A stretch of 64,000 bases of DNA from Gymnorhina tibicen. Lineage: Eukaryota > Chordata > Aves > Passeriformes > Artamidae. Every line of letters starts with the position of its first letter. Position 1 is the first letter of the stretch. The stretch covers positions 283,943-347,942 of the forward strand of contig VXAZ01009311.1 of NCBI GenBank assembly GCA_013399875.1, read 5' to 3'. The position numbers and the translations under genes were made by a program. The notes below the pieces were generated by a model that was not told the origin of the DNA, searched no databases, and was given only the letters and a program-made list of their open reading frames with translations. Shown piece by piece: positions 46,556-59,300 of this stretch.

Positions 46556-47056
46556 ATGGGAGGAATGGGAAGTCTTGAGGAGCACAGCGTAGATTTTGCT
46601 CTGTCATTTGTCATGGACCATCTGCCTGACCCAGCAAAGCCAGTCCCTTGGGAGACTTTGAATATGGACATCACAAATGGCTTCAGAAATCTTTGTGCTC
46701 TGTGGCTGGGCTTCCAGTTTGAACTTCTTTGGGCAACAGCAACTGTTTTTCTAGATAATTTCCAAGGAGAGACTGGCAATGAGCCCAATTTTCTATATGC
46801 CCATGTAAACAGATTACATGAGCCAAAAAAAAAAGAAACCCAAGACAAAGTCAGGGAGTTTGTGCAATCCACTGCCACAGCTGAGCTGGGGGCCACAGCA
46901 AACAGCTCCAGGCTTTTGGAGAGAGATCTGGAAAAGCTTCTTGCTCTGAGGAAATATCTTAGACCACAAGGAAAACACTTTGCACACACACATAAGCTGT
47001 TGTGGTGGAACACTATGGGAGACATGCAGTACAAGCAGCTTATGTTTTCCTTTTAG
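46556..47056 (+). CDS. Unidentified 166-codon open frame
   Basis: Longest plus-strand frame in the window. I do not recognise the product. The ATG at 46,556 has G at -3 and G at +4, a good initiation context, and is 33 bases after an in-frame stop at 46,520. The predicted protein has a mixed, protein-like composition. It has a hydrophobic stretch at residues about 46-66, three lysines at 91-93 encoded across an A10 run (46,825-46,834), and a leucine-rich charged helix-like part at about 109-136. Two AATAAA signals lie downstream at 47,360 and 47,388. Against it: no introns or homologue can be shown, and the opposite strand is also open (46,510-47,034). It could be a single-exon retrogene, a decayed exon or chance. 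Confidence 0.2.
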   Translation: MGGMGSLEEHSVDFALSFVMDHLPDPAKPVPWETLNMDITNGFRNLCALWLGFQFELLWATATVFLDNFQGETGNEPNFLYAHVNRLHEPKKKETQDKVREFVQSTATAELGATANSSRLLERDLEKLLALRKYLRPQGKHFAHTHKLLWWNTMGDMQYKQLMFSF

Positions 47057-49984
47057 ATTGGCATTTCAAATTTGGTTTTTTGTCTTACACTCTTTACAAA
47101 CTTCTTCTGAGTATTAAACACTGCTTTCCAGTTAGGAAGCTCACTTTGAAAACTAAGTGGAAACTATTTGGAAATATTTATGTAAGATTTTACAGTATGT
47201 TAGGGCTAGACTTCGAAATCCAATCTGGATAGACAAAGCCCTTTCCTGTAATTCCACGTAGGATTAACAGTGGGGTATGAGGAAGAGAAGTGCAAGCAGA
47301 GTATTTCAGTACTGCCTGGACCTGTTACAATCACACCTCTGTGTCCATGGGGGAAAAAAAATAAATACTTGCAAATAATTTGCTATAAATAAAAGACACT
47401 GTAGCTGTTTTCAAATCATGTGACATAGATAATGCGCCAATTCTCCTGTCACAGCATTTTTAACAGGATAGAGAAGCAATCTTATTTAAACGGAGTATTA
47501 AATTTTCAAACTCCACCTTCTGCATGAGAACTGTCTAGCTTAAAAAGTCCATCCTTTTTCTAGAGGTGCTGCCATCCTGAACAAATGAGGCAGAAGGAAA
47601 TAACTGGCTTGATCATGTCAGGCAGTGAGTAATGCTGATGTCAGACCCCAGCTCTGAAAGATGCTGAAATTGTAAGTCTCGGTGATTTTGTGGTTTGAAA
47701 TGCTGAGTAGAGGGATAGTGGATTATGTAGCTGAAGAACTGCTGAAAACAAGTTGTCTTGGTTGTGTCAAAATCTCCCCTATGATGAGCCTGGAAACCTC
47801 ATCATGAGTCTCAAGAAAGCCATTTCTTTTGCTAATTATTTCCCTCAACTGTGCATCCAATTTAATGTGTCATTTGAGATTCAGATCCTCCACATATACA
47901 CAAGATTTGAATAACTGATTGAATGTAAACGCTGGGTCATGCAGAACTGGTCCTCAGGAAAAAATAATTTTTCACTGTTTTGTGAAATCAACGTGAAAGA
48001 AAATGGTGCACGATGATGAGATGTACCTGAAACTCCAAATACCTGAAAGCCTTGGTCAGAACTATCCTGCAGCATTAAGGTCCATCCCAGTCAACCTATA
48101 CAATTTTCTTCTTCACTCTCAATGGGTGCCTTGATTGAGAAAGAAGTACATTTAACCTAAAGCTGTCTGTCTCAACTAACCTTGAAAAAATTAAAGATTG
48201 TGTTAACTTTTAACAACAGATCTTGTCAACCTTCTCCACTTTCATGTTTTTCATTCTTCTATTATCTTTCATCTCAAAGAGATCAAGCTCCAAGGAAAAG
48301 GCCAAGATTGTCCTAAAAAAGTTTTTCTGACTAAAAATCCCAAAAAACCAACTAACCAACCAAAGCCCAGAAGCATCCTCCAGAAAAATCAAGAATGCTT
48401 CATTTAGTTATCATGTGAAAAATTCAGAATAATTTTTTTTTTGTCAAATGATTGCTCTTTTTTTTTCAACAGAGTTACAGTAATAAATATTGATCTGAGT
48501 CATCTTGTCCACACATTCCTTTTCCATCTCTTGTCAAGTGCATGATAATGATCTCTTCTCCACAGTTAAAAACTACAAGAATGTCTGCACTGCAGATTTC
48601 ACTATACTGTAAGGGTCTCTGAATTAGCATATAACAGAAATTAAACCAGAAACCATGTCTGCACAGTAATCTACACTTTCCCTGCAGACTGTTTTCACGC
48701 AGTATGGCATGCTGGCCTTCCAAGTCTGCACACACAACCTGTTAACTTTGCTCACTTTTCAGCAGATTCAGTTCACTCTGCCTTTTTTTCCTATCTAGTG
48801 AGGAGGAAGATAATGGGGTAATCTCCCTAAGGCAACTCTAAATAAACAGATTTTCCATGCAAGATATTTGAATGCAAAATAGCATTTTAGCAGCAGGTGC
48901 TGACTGAGGTCTGGGTTAGTGCTGTCTAGGTTAAAGAGGAACCCCTAGAAATAGAGGAGCTTTCTACAAACAGAAATTTGTTTCATCCCCAGTTCAGGTC
49001 AACACAGCCCTATTTTAGGGCAACGTGTCTCCAGATTTTAGATATTAATTCAGCTTTGCATGGAGCCAAGTAGGCAGCAAGCATTGCTGTGCCACTAAGT
49101 AATGAAGAACATATGTCTGGATCAAAACTGTTGCTCAGACACATAAGTGTGAATCATGATCTGGGTGTGTTCACAGGAATGGCTTATATGACACTTATGG
49201 GCAGGTTCCAGTGGCTTTCCTTGTCAGAGCATTCACTGACCATTGTTTTTACCCAGATTAGGAGATGCTGCAAGAGTGAACCCACTGGTTCTTGGAGAGG
49301 TTCTCACCAGGTAACAGCATGAGTTCCATGGCAGTTTAAGCAAGTTTAGCACAACAAACAACACAGTAAAAAGTAGAAACAACAAGCTGACAGCGCCTGC
49401 TGATTTTGAGCCAGCAGTTATTTTTTTTTCCCCAAAGATAAACCCTCCAACTCAAGGAAACATTTCATTTATGACAGAGCAGTGCAGTGGTGGCAGCAGC
49501 CAACTTTCAAAGCAATTATTGCTGTTGAACTGAAGTGGGCTTTAAACATTTCATTCAGATCGATTTATTCAAAAGTGTTTAAGGCTCAGCCAAGTTTACT
49601 ACTGGTGTGGTCATGGGACACTTTATGGTTTATCATAATGTTTGATCAGTTGCAGAGGGACATGAAAAGAGGGGAAATGCAAAGGAGGCGGAAAAAATCT
49701 GTTGGGTGTTTTTTCTGTTGTCGATATTTCCATTCGTAGAGCCATTTTAGTGGTTGACAAGAGATAGAGGAGGTTGGGGGCAGTCTGGGATGCAAGGCAG
49801 AATTAACTGTCGAACATCACTTCTATTCTCCAGTGGAGGGTTAAAGTTTATGAAAGATTTTAAATCTTTCTTTTCCTTCTGAATTTTGAGTCTTCCTTTT
49901 AATGCTTTTTTTTCTTTTTTTTCTTTTTTTTTTTTTTACTTTTTGCCCAGCCCTGTCTCCAAAGAAAGCAATAAGCCTGTCAAA
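47057..49984. other. Unique non-coding DNA, nothing recognised
   Basis: AT-rich sequence including T-rich simple sequence around 49,905-49,938. No gene or repeat family was recognised. Confidence 0.45.
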
Positions 49985-50260
49985 GAAGGAATTAATTAAG
50001 CAAATCAATCAGTCAGTTTTATTAAGGAATTACAAAGCCCATGTGCAGCATTAATTATTCAGATAATGGGACATCTCTAAGCCTTTCTTCTCAATTATTG
50101 ATAAGCCGCTATCTATCATTCTGACTGTTTTAGTACTGATTTAGTTGTGAATGAAGCCAGGTCATTCAGCCATAGCATATGCCAGTTATGAGAGTTGCTA
50201 GATGACTAGGGGCAGAAGAGAGAGAAAGATGAGAAGTATCGCTTATTTCCATCCACAGTG
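49985..50260. promoter_or_regulatory. Candidate conserved enhancer block
   Basis: Repeat-free AT-rich DNA with a cluster of homeodomain/PBX-like words: GGAATTAATTAAGC near 49,988, ATCAATCAGTCAG near 50,005, ATTAATTATTCAG near 50,051 and CAATTATTGATAAGC near 50,093. The composition is typical of vertebrate developmental enhancers. No conservation data are available, so this is inference. Confidence 0.3.
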
Positions 50261-53200
50261 ATTGCACATATTAAATATTTCAGGGCACGTGTCTTCTTCT
50301 GAGCTGCAGATGAAAGGGAAACTGTCCTTCCTTGCTGATATCATCTGGGTGATCACCTTTGTTCAATGAGGCAACACGTGCCCATTTTTTCCCACCGCAA
50401 TATCCATGCAACCTTTTTTGTTGACTTTATGCGAGAGTCCTCATTAGTTCGTAGGGCCTGGAAAAATGAGAGGCCTTTCCACTGTCACAGGAAAAAGTTA
50501 TCTTTTTGCATCTGCTGATCAAGGCAACTGTTCTCATTTTTCTCTTTACTAGGAATTTCATGACAACTGCTTTAATAGAGAGCCCTTCTGCAGCCCTAGG
50601 CATATTTTTCATGCTCACCTCATTAGATATAATACACAGGGAAGTGTTCTCCTACCTGCTTTCATAAGCGGGGAGCAAAGGCATTGACCTCATAATGTTG
50701 AAATTCAAGCAATCAAACAACAACTTCTTCATCACTGGGGAAAAGCAAGTATATATAAATAGTTACTGATGGGAAAAAGAATTCATAATAAAGGAAACCA
50801 TGAATCTCAATAAAATTATCTCATAATTGAGAAAATTCACATTCCACTTGCAAACAACTGCAGAAGGCAGACATTTTTAGGAAATATGCTGACTGTTGTA
50901 CAGTACATAAAGACAACAAGCTTCATTTATTACTGCCCTTCAAATTATGTAGCCATTTCAAGACATTTTCCATTCTTTCTAAACAGTCTGAAAGAGTGCT
51001 TAATATGGACTAGCCAGTAAAAAGGGAAGGTGTAGATCTGGCTTACAGGAAGATTGTATCATCTTGGCCTGTAGTACATTTTCAGGCAGGTCTGATTCTC
51101 TGTGATTTGGTCTCTGGCAGATGGACTATGGGTTTAGTACTCCGAGAATGTTCTAAGAGTCCAGAAAAATATTTACACTGTCCAGCTCCACTGTCACAGA
51201 GGAGGGAGGATGTTTCTTCCCACACACCAGCAGCTCCACGTTCTGCCATGGTGTTTGCAGGTACACAGGAATGAGTGAGGGCACACACTGAGGTGCAGCC
51301 TCTGGGATCCTCTGTGTCTCTCTCCGGAATACCCACCCCTTAGCTTTCAAACTGACTGTTCCTGTCTTTCCCACACTGACAAGAAGAGAGACATGCTTCA
51401 AAGCATAAGCATAACTCCAGTAGTGGTCAGGAGGAAATTTATTGAGCTAAATAACTGGCTTGGTTAAATTGACTTTGTGCCATCCTGTGAACACAGAGCT
51501 TTGGAGCTGGTGTGACACTACACAGGATTAGAAACGCTAATGTCCCCCTCACAGAGCAAAGACTGCTCATTAAACACTGTGTGTTCTCACAGTGCTTCTA
51601 CCTTTCCACCTGCTAGATCAACATCAAAATATGAAGCACTGTAGCATTCACAGGAGGTGAAGCTCTGAGGGATAGAGTGCCATCTCTTCGCTGTTTCCAT
51701 AAACTTGAGTTAGAGATGAAATGAGAATTTATTGTTATCTACCTATGCAGATATTTTGCCTCAGTTCTCAGCTAAAAGCCATGAATAACACATATTAAGA
51801 AAATTAATAGCTAGGAGTAAAAACTCTTTCTCAGTTCAAAAAGTTCCATTTTAACACAAAACTTACCTTGAATATGAAGATTCCGCCCAAACTTGCATTT
51901 TATTTTCAGGTAGAAACCTAAAAGTGTAGATAGAAACCTAAAGAAACATTGCTAAAGACAGTTATAAATCCAATTTTACTAATAAGAAGCAATTAGGGTT
52001 TGGAAAAGAACTGGATGAAATCTGTGAATTAAAAGCCGGGGGGTTAGGGAACAAAGCTTCACAGTTCCTGGCCATTTTTATTTGTTACTCTGTGCAAGAA
52101 ATGTGCCACTTTTTGTAACTGTGTGGGCTTTCTGTCTTCCAGTGGTATCTATTACTTGTCCACTGACAGCTGCTTTCTGGCTGTAGCCTTAGGCTCAGCA
52201 CATACTGCTATCACTTTGCCTCAGCAATGCTGTCCTGCTTTGACTTTTGCCAAATTGTGTGTCATATATGCTAAAAAATCTCTGCAGTTAAGGGAGAAGA
52301 AGGGGAAAAAAAAACCCCAACCCAAAGAGTAACTGTTCATTATGGTAATGTAGAAATAACAATAACTTTAACATATATAGGTGGACGTATGTATATATAA
52401 CCCCTGCATAATATTATAGCTGACACCAACTGCAGCTCACTAAAGAGCCAAGCCCAGCATAGCTCAGAGAGTAACAGAGCAATATCTTTGGCAGTAACAC
52501 AAACACAGCATCATTTCACAAGGACATGTATTGTCACAGGGCTGTCACCCTTGAGGGTTCATCTCTGAGTGACCAAGTGGTTTTTTGTACGTTTCTGCTT
52601 TTTAAAAAAGCAACAAAATAGGTATCTCCTCTCTTTTGGATTATGTGTCTGACAGTTGGGGGGTCAGAAACCTGTTCTTGGTGTGGGTCAGGAGACAAAC
52701 ATGCACCCATTACAATCCCTTTTTCTTACTCTCTCCCTGCACCCATGAAAATACAGAAGTTCCCAGTTCTGTGATTTGAGAAGTGGAAAGCAGGACAAAC
52801 CTTGTACTCAAAATGGATCCATAGTCCAGACACAGACAGATCTTTGTGCCCAGCTGAAACTTCATTCCACTGTGAATCTACCCCGCCTTCCAAAAGGATA
52901 TGCTGGGAATGGGATAAGGCATCTCCATCATGGCAGGAGCACCACCAGCAGTCAGTCCTAAAAGCTGATGATGCTGAATTGCTCCTTTCCACTGCAATTC
53001 TGGTGCAGTATGAGCAGTGGTATAAAGCCTGTGTGCAACCAAAACAGAGTCTACAGCGATGTCACCTATACGACATCCCAGAAAGAGTATTTCTTGAAGT
53101 GGTCAAATTAAAAGGGCTGATTTTTCAAATTCTTGGGAGAAAAGTGCTATTAACTGTCTAAAACCGAGAGCTCAAAGCTTTGTCTAATCCCAAAGATTTT

Positions 53201-53845
53201 AATTCCTGTGTCAGAGTGCTATCTAGCACTGTGCTGGGGTTTGACTCAGCAGTCAGATAAGAATAACCTCATCACTTTTCTGCATCCCTCATGGTTTAAC
53301 TGTAGTTCTAAGTTAGTGAAATTCCTACCTAGTGCAATGAATCCTGTCCTTCTTTATACATAGGCTGAATTTAGCTTGATTTATGTGCAGAATTTAGTTA
53401 ACAAGCATAATTGTTCACATTCCTTATTATGATAAAAATTTCCAGTGTCATATTCAGTGCAGAAAAGATATTTTCCTCTGTTGTGATTTGTGATGCTCTT
53501 GATTTTCAGCAAGAAAAAAAAAATGGTGAATGAATTGAATATTTACAACTGTATCCCCAGGTGGATATGCCCTGATTATCTATTCTCAGGACTGAAACTC
53601 TAAGATCACTGCTTCCCTCAGTTTACTCACTAATCAAAGGTGTCCAAGCAATAACTTCAGACATGCAACACCTCAGTCAGTTTTACCTCCATTCCTTCAG
53701 GAGAGCCTTATGATTTCCATGATCACACACTGTGTTCATGTCTGTGAACTGTCGTATCAGTCGTATCAGTCTATATCAAGTTTATCCAATATTGATAGAA
53801 AGCAAAGGCCTGATTTGAACAAGCTCAACAGTTCTCAGATACTCA
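50261..53845. other. Unique non-coding DNA, nothing recognised
   Basis: No gene or repeat family was recognised over about 3.6 kb. The longest frame (52,802-53,161 plus, 119 codons) has no recognisable motif, and several frames overlap it. Confidence 0.45.
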
Positions 53846-54118
53846 TTATTATTTCTTTTACTGAAAGACTTGGGCACCTAAATTACAGAACCATGTTATT
53901 GTGGCAGGTAGTTTACAGGCATGGAACATAAAAATGGTCCCTGCTCCCTAAATACTGGGCAAGAGAAAGGCAAAATCTAAAGAGCCCCTTAGGAATACTG
54001 GGAACAACAGAACACTACTGGTTATTGTTGTTGTTAATGTATTGGCAGGCTTTCTGTAGAGGTGTTACAGCGAGTAAGAGCTTTAAGGAGGAATTTGAAG
54101 AACGCCGTAGAGGTGTTA
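53846..54118 (+). mobile_element. Ancient amniote interspersed-repeat remnant
   Basis: The order CTCATTATTATTTC, CTTGGGCACCTAAATT, CCATGTTATTGTGGCAGGTA, GTTTACAGGCATGGAACATA and AATGGTCCCTGCTCC follows a very old repeat common in reptile genomes (attattatt, ccattgtgctaggcgctgtacaaacatagaa, gacagtccctgcccc). The right part contains a repeated GTAGAGGTGTTA at 54,057 and 54,109. The copy is strongly diverged; the family name is left open. Confidence 0.4.
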
Positions 54119-55179
54119 TGGCTCTTCTTCACAGGAAAAGCCAATGAAACCCCATGGGGATAAGTACAGTGGAAAGTACAAAATGACTGAAAATTTCACA
54201 AGCTGATGATGCAGGTTAAACACCACATGCCAAATGGAGGTCAGAATTAACCTCTTGACAGCAGTGAGAAATTATGTACAGAAACAATCCTGAGCTATGA
54301 CTGTCTTTTGCACTTCTTGAAAACAGGGAGAGAGTGAAGACATGAAGGAAAAAGAGAGACAATCCCAGACTGTACATCAAGAGAAAAGTTGTCTGCAGCA
54401 TTCACACCCAGATAAAAAGGGATATGATAGAAATTGAGATACAAGGTGTTGAGAGGAGAGGTGAGAGTTTTCCTGTGTGGATGGATGTGAAAAGCCATAC
54501 TGTGCACATGATCTGAAGAAAGAGCCAGTCAGACTTGCAGTGTGGGTGCTGAGGGACTGGGTAGATTTCTGCAGCACGGATGTCACATAAGTTTGCCAGG
54601 CTAGATGTAAATGAGCAGGATAATGGATGCCCAGAATCTGGCCTTGTGGAGCAGGGAGTGGGAGGAGGGCTCAGCCTAAGTCCTCACTTCAGATCCAGCT
54701 CAGGGCAGAGAGACCAAGGGAAAAATGACATGGAGCTTTCATTTGTGATTCAAATTAAACTATACAGAAAGAGGTTTGACTATTGAATTTATCCTCGATA
54801 TAGCTGAAACAGTAGATTAAATCTGTGTTGCTTGCCAACTTGCCAGAATTTCAGTCTTCAGAACATTGCTCGTTTAATTCTTCATAGAGTTTTTGTGGTT
54901 TGGTTTTTTTTAAAGCAGTATAAGCATATTGGTAAATCAAAACTATTTTATTATCTTCAGTTTTCCTCTGAGTGATGTCTTCTATGGTCTGGGGTTTTTT
55001 TGGTTCTGATGTCTTTCTCCTGCCCTGAATTTTACTAATTTTCATTTTATCTATTTATGCAATATCCTCTTCCAAATGTCTTGTCCAGATGATTCACTAA
55101 CAACTGGACTAATGGCCATCTCACTCCTTAGCAGCTGAGAGGGTGAGAGAATGAAGGGGTCAGGTCATCAGCTGCTGCA
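54119..55179. other. Unique non-coding DNA, nothing recognised
   Basis: Chance open frames on both strands. No gene or repeat was recognised. Confidence 0.45.
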
Positions 55180-55184
55180 AATTG

Positions 55185-55262
55185 GTGCCGCACCATTGGT
55201 TTAATTGGAACAGTGCCAGTTTACACCGGCCGAGGATCTGAGCCTGGAGCTCTGTTCAGTCC
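55185..55262. mobile_element. Possible ancient amniote repeat remnant
   Basis: CAGTGCCAGTTTACACCGGC followed by CGAGGATCTGAGCCTGG resembles a segment of an old reptile/bird repeat (gccaatttacaccagctgaggatctggcc). The match is short, so the call is tentative. Confidence 0.35.
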
Positions 55263-56200
55263 GAGCTCAAGAAAAGCACATCTCCAATCTGTTCACCCAC
55301 CTGAAGTTTGTTACCTAAAGTATGTTAAAACTCAAGTTGGCTACCCATTGGCTCTCCAGATGAACAGCGTGCAATTAAGGGAAAAACAAAAGCAGCAGCA
55401 CCCAGCCATTTCCTTTCTCGTGACCCTCTCACAGACATCGGCGTCTCCACGCTTTAGGTATGCACATTTGGTTTTGAAGCAGAAAACATCAAATAATCAG
55501 TAAGATCTAGGACACTGTCACAGCTCTACTGACTTAGTTTAACAGTGTCTCTTTTACACTTCAGTTTGCTGATGGTAACACTGGTTTTGGTTCATAGCCC
55601 ATATATTTCACATTAGTGCTTTACCAGACTAAGGAATAAATTTTAGCTGCAAATGTATAGCAACTCTCATAATCCTGCAGGGAGTTTTATACCCAAGTAT
55701 TTAGAACAACAGACTTGAACTTCCTATTCCCCCATTAACTGCTGGAAGGAGCAGAGATAATTTCTGATCTGAACCGTTCGGTCTAACCCTTCCCTTTCAA
55801 TTTCTATTGAAGTGTGACCGTTTTGCAAAATATGTGTCTAAAACACAGTGTATTGCTATTATTTACTGTAGGGAATTATACTACCCAATTGTCTTGCTCT
55901 GTGGTGCACGTTCTGTTTATTCCCATGGACTGAATGAGTTAAAAAAAAACCAAAACCATATCTAAAGTCACATTCCATAATTAATTTTTAGTTTTACTAA
56001 CAAAAGTACCAAATTTCCCTGTATTCAAAGCAGGCTCACCTTTCTGAGAGTTGTCAAGATTGGCCGATGGACAGCAAAAGGACAAACATCTGGATTTTGA
56101 CATCTGCACTGATAAAGTAGAGACGATATTATAAATTACAGGAAAGAAGAAAAGAGATCAACAACTGAAAAAAAAACCCAAAACCAAAAACCAAAAACCT
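55263..56200. other. Unique non-coding DNA, nothing recognised
   Basis: No gene or repeat family was recognised. A-rich simple sequence appears near 55,941-55,949 and 56,167-56,190. Confidence 0.45.
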
Positions 56201-56223
56201 GAGGCCCCGCTTCCTTTTTTCTC

Positions 56224-56340
56224 TTTTTTTTTTTTTTTTTGAAAAAAACTTGTTACACAAAAANNNNNNNNNNNNNNNNNNNNNNNNNNNNNNNNNNNNN
56301 NTTTTTTTTTTTTTTGGCAAAAAACCTGCTACAGAAACAA
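56224..56340. other. Assembly gap (38 N) between two similar T-run units
   Basis: The Ns occupy 56,264-56,301. The left side has a T run ending at 56,240 then GAAAAAAACTTGTTACACAA. The right side has a T14 run (56,302-56,315) then GGCAAAAAACCTGCTACAGA. The two sides are related, so the gap lies inside a short tandem repeat or between imperfectly overlapping contig ends. Confidence 0.85.
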
Positions 56341-59300
56341 ATGTAGATGAGGGGGGCACTGAGCCATATAGAAGTGAGTAATTATCTACTGTTACAGGCC
56401 TTATTATCTCTCCAAATGTTTGCTAAAAATTCTATTGGGCAACCATCTGGACCCTGAGCTTTAACGGTGGATACAGAGTGGATTGTTGCTTTAACTTTTA
56501 GATGGGAAAATTTCTTTCTTTAATTCTTTCCTGTCATCCTGTGTTAAATAATTTAGTTGAATGTCTCCTCGATAGCTTTCTGAGTCCTCAGAGTCAGTGC
56601 GTTCTAGATGATATCATCACATAAAATATTCTTTGGAAGTTTATATATATAGGATTTTTTTACCACTAGAGGATCTGAGGACACTTTGCCATCTGTTGTA
56701 AGGGTTTGCTAATGCACCTATTTTCTCTTCTATCCCTAACATTCTCTTTTTAAATTACTAGGCTTAATAATTTGCCTAATTGGTAACCTCCCCCCACATC
56801 TGAAATTATATACGATGCATATTGCTTCAACATCCTCTCTGTGTATGAAACCTAGCAGTTCTCCTCTAAGAATTTCCATTGTTACTGTAGTGCTGTAGTT
56901 TTCAACAGCAAATATAATTTCCTTCATTCAGGCTGTGATAAATAATTCAATAACATATCATCAATAACTATAGACCAGTTGCTTAGCTTGAAACGTGTCT
57001 CTAGTTTGCTGTGAAGGTCATCGCTATCAATTATGCACCTATCTTCCATGGAATGTTTCAATTTAGTATTATAATCATAACAATAAATGATCTTTGTTCT
57101 TACGAAGGATATTTCATTGACAGAGGTTTTCAACTGTTTTTTTGTTTTGTTTTTTTTTAGTAATTTCCAGATAGGCACTGCAAGACATCCAGCTTTAACT
57201 GTCTTGACCAAAGTCACAATACTGCATGAACAGCAGAACCAGAAATATAATCAGTCACCTGATGTTCTGCACTTGCCTTTGGATATTTTCAGTGAAACGA
57301 TGTGATGACCAAGCCATGAGGCTTCTCCTGTGACACTGAATCCATATTGCCTCGTCCCTACCAAGTGATGGCTTTCAACTCTCCCCAGTTTCAAGCTGCA
57401 CAGGGAACCTGTAATGGGATTGCATCACATTTGAATTTACCTTTTGAAATGCAGCCCTCGGGCAGTCTCTGCATTCCTCTAGCTGAGCAGAGATATGGGT
57501 GAAACAAGTTCTTGATTTAGCTGCCAATAAGTGTCTAAAGCACATCATGACTGACAGTCTGCAGAGGAGCAGTGGGATCCCACTGGAGCTAACAAGAGGA
57601 TGCAGTTAAATCAGCCTCCCAGCCGCAGGTAGGATTGTTCCAGAAGCAAAGGAAAGAGAACAATGTGACCGGGTCTTTGCTGTGTCCCTGGTTTCCACCA
57701 CACCCTTGTCCCAGGTGGGGAAAGGGCAGTGTGTCCTGCACAATGTGCAGGATCCTCCTCCACCTCCACCACAGCACCTCAGGCATCTTCTGGCACCTCC
57801 CAGCTCTCTCCCTCACTTGAGGGGAAGGAAATTAGACAAGGTACACACACATGTTTTTTCTTCTCCTTAGTCAGAGGTCTTTTATAAATGAGAATGATGA
57901 TATTCTATATATAATGCCATTTTCCTACTCCTCATTTGCTGCAGGTTTTTTTCTACCTATTTTATTTCCACTGCTTTTTTTTTTTAAATCCACCTTCTCT
58001 TGTTCTATCTGGTCAGGCTTACTCTTCCGGTGGTATTAATTATTTCTTAGTATTGGTTGCTATTATTCTATGTTTCCCTTTGTAGCTTCAATATTTCATA
58101 AGCTTGGATTATTCCAGCTTATCTGAGATCTTTTTCTTACAATAGGTAAATAAAAATAACATTTCAGGAAAAGGTTAATATTTTCAAACAGGTTTTTGTT
58201 TTTTCTAATCATGGTTAGGATCAGATCTTTGAAGTAATGGGGCGTCTATCACTAACTTTGTCAGAAGTGGATGGGTGTTTAGGAGTTCAGATATAGACTG
58301 TTTGTAAAATCTTGACTTGAAACCTCCAAAAGAGAAAGTGAAATTCTTAGAGGAGGGAGGAAAAGAAGCATTCCGAGGGATGCAATACAACCATCATTGT
58401 AAAATACTTACAAGACAAGGGGTTTGTGGGATAAATTCACCCGGATGATAAATGATCCTGAATTGGAAAAGAAATGGATAACATGACTTAATAGCTTTTA
58501 ATTCATATGCTTCTAAGTTTTATTTTAAATTCTTCCATCAGGAAAACCACTGATTTCTGTATTCCAAAGCATCTTCGACCCAGTCTTGGAAGCCACAAGC
58601 AGGAACTCAAAGCAGTAGTTTGCAAGAGGGCTTATCATTTAACAGTGGTAATGACATTAATGGGAATGAATGGGGATGGTCTGTGCTAGCACTCACTGAT
58701 GGTCTCAGAGTATGCAAAAACATTACTATAAATAGTAGCTGCAGAGGGGAAATGGGAAGAAGTGTCATTGTACCACCTGAAAGGACTCTGCAATACAGAG
58801 AATAGAAATTGACATAGCTGATCAAAGTTTTGATCCATTTAACCCCATGTCTTGTACTAGCTATGACCAGGACATTCAGCCTGGGAAGCACAAATATTAC
58901 TTTGATCCTAAGATCTCTTTTGACCAGAAAGAACTCTCACAGAATTTTCCTTCCCTCCAAAGAACTGCCCCCACCACTCCTGTCCTCCTGACCCCATGAC
59001 ATCACCTGGCAGAAAGTCCCACAGATTGATGGGAAGAAAGTTAAAAGTAGAAGGGAGCTTCCTCAGCTCTCTGTCAGTGCACATGGGTGTACGTTTGTGA
59101 GCATACATAAACAGTCCATGCAGCAGGAATGCCAAACCAATGACAGTGAGCAGCCCAGGGATATGCAACCAGCCGTATGGCCGCATAGGTTTGCAGAGGA
59201 ACGTGAACCCCAGGCACCCCTAGTGTCAAAGAATTTGCCTCAATATAAGTGCTATCATTTAAGTCTAACCTCTCTCCAATCTTATAATTATGTGCTTGGG

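Noticed and set aside
58908..59186. 92-codon minus-strand frame with a hydrophobic segment
   Set aside because: Short, with no family motif and overlapping frames on the other strand. A hydrophobic stretch alone is common in chance frames.
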